64,000 nt of DNA from Brachycybe producta. Taxonomy: Eukaryota; Arthropoda; Diplopoda; Playtdesmida; Andrognathidae. Below, one piece after another: positions 63,995 through 64,000 of this stretch. The stretch spans positions 2,061,058-2,125,057 of the forward strand of contig JAUPFP010000017.1 of NCBI GenBank assembly GCA_036925085.1, written 5' to 3'. The notes under the pieces were generated by a model. That model was not told where the DNA came from. It ran no database searches and worked only from the letters and a program-made list of their open reading frames with translations. Position numbers and translations under genes: made by a program. Within the stretch, counting starts at the first letter, position 1. Every line of letters begins with the position of its first letter.

Positions 63995-64000
63995 TACGTG

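Overview
This window is transposon-rich, mostly AT-rich DNA from an animal (metazoan) nuclear genome. The host-gene evidence is four exons of an SLC26-type anion transporter on the + strand (39655-39797, 43833-44027, 50227-50337, 50415-50596). Their splice sites and phases agree, and the introns are packed with mobile DNA. No bacterial operons, rRNA genes or functional tRNA genes were seen. Species and phylum cannot be fixed from the sequence alone. The large Polinton and the mixed Helitron, hAT, LINE and Ty3/Gypsy complement suggest a marine invertebrate or basal deuterostome, but this is a guess.

Layout. 1-20445: host intergenic or intronic DNA filled with repeats. These include a GGGC minisatellite, an 0.75-kb MITE with an 82-bp core palindrome, Helitron-like copies ending in a hairpin plus CTAG, a TTTGCCCTAAA minisatellite, a LINE 3' tail, a deleted hAT element with a perfect 8-bp target duplication, several other MITEs and a 3.6-kb foldback element. 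20446-34185: one complete but decaying Polinton/Maverick (adintovirus-like) element, flanked by a perfect 6-bp duplication ATGAAT. 34192-39654: more MITEs, Helitron copies and simple repeats. 39655-50596: the SLC26 exons, interrupted by Helitron copies, a probable solo LTR, a 205-bp MITE with a 9-bp duplication and a large palindromic element around (TA)n. 50936-63994: two minus-strand copies of one GC-rich Ty3/Gypsy-like LTR retrotransposon. The first is truncated. The second runs off the right edge.

The Polinton. Plus-strand genes, in order: a relic of a duplicated end, a retroviral-type integrase with a chromodomain, a Bcl-2-like protein, a penton-like minor capsid protein, a pX/pVI-like basic protein, a double-jelly-roll major capsid protein and an adenain-like protease. 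Converging on the minus strand are the packaging ATPase, a possible small membrane protein, a GGF-type hydrophobic-tail protein and a conserved protein of unknown function. The protein-primed DNA polymerase (PolB) is absent. The left end carries an inverted, degraded copy of the right end where PolB might be expected. Integrase, major capsid protein and the unknown protein each carry one or two clear lesions. ATPase, penton, pX-like, protease and Bcl-2-like frames are open. The element is therefore a fairly young but replication-defective provirus-like insertion.

The LTR retrotransposon. Copy 2 has RT, RNase H and integrase with one in-frame stop. Downstream of pol, in the position of env, is a very long ORF (about 1000 codons) that resembles no Env I know. 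Both copies keep a GTAAGT donor and a pyrimidine/AG acceptor just before this ORF, which suggests a spliced subgenomic message. This ORF and the Bcl-2-like Polinton gene are the two most interesting items.
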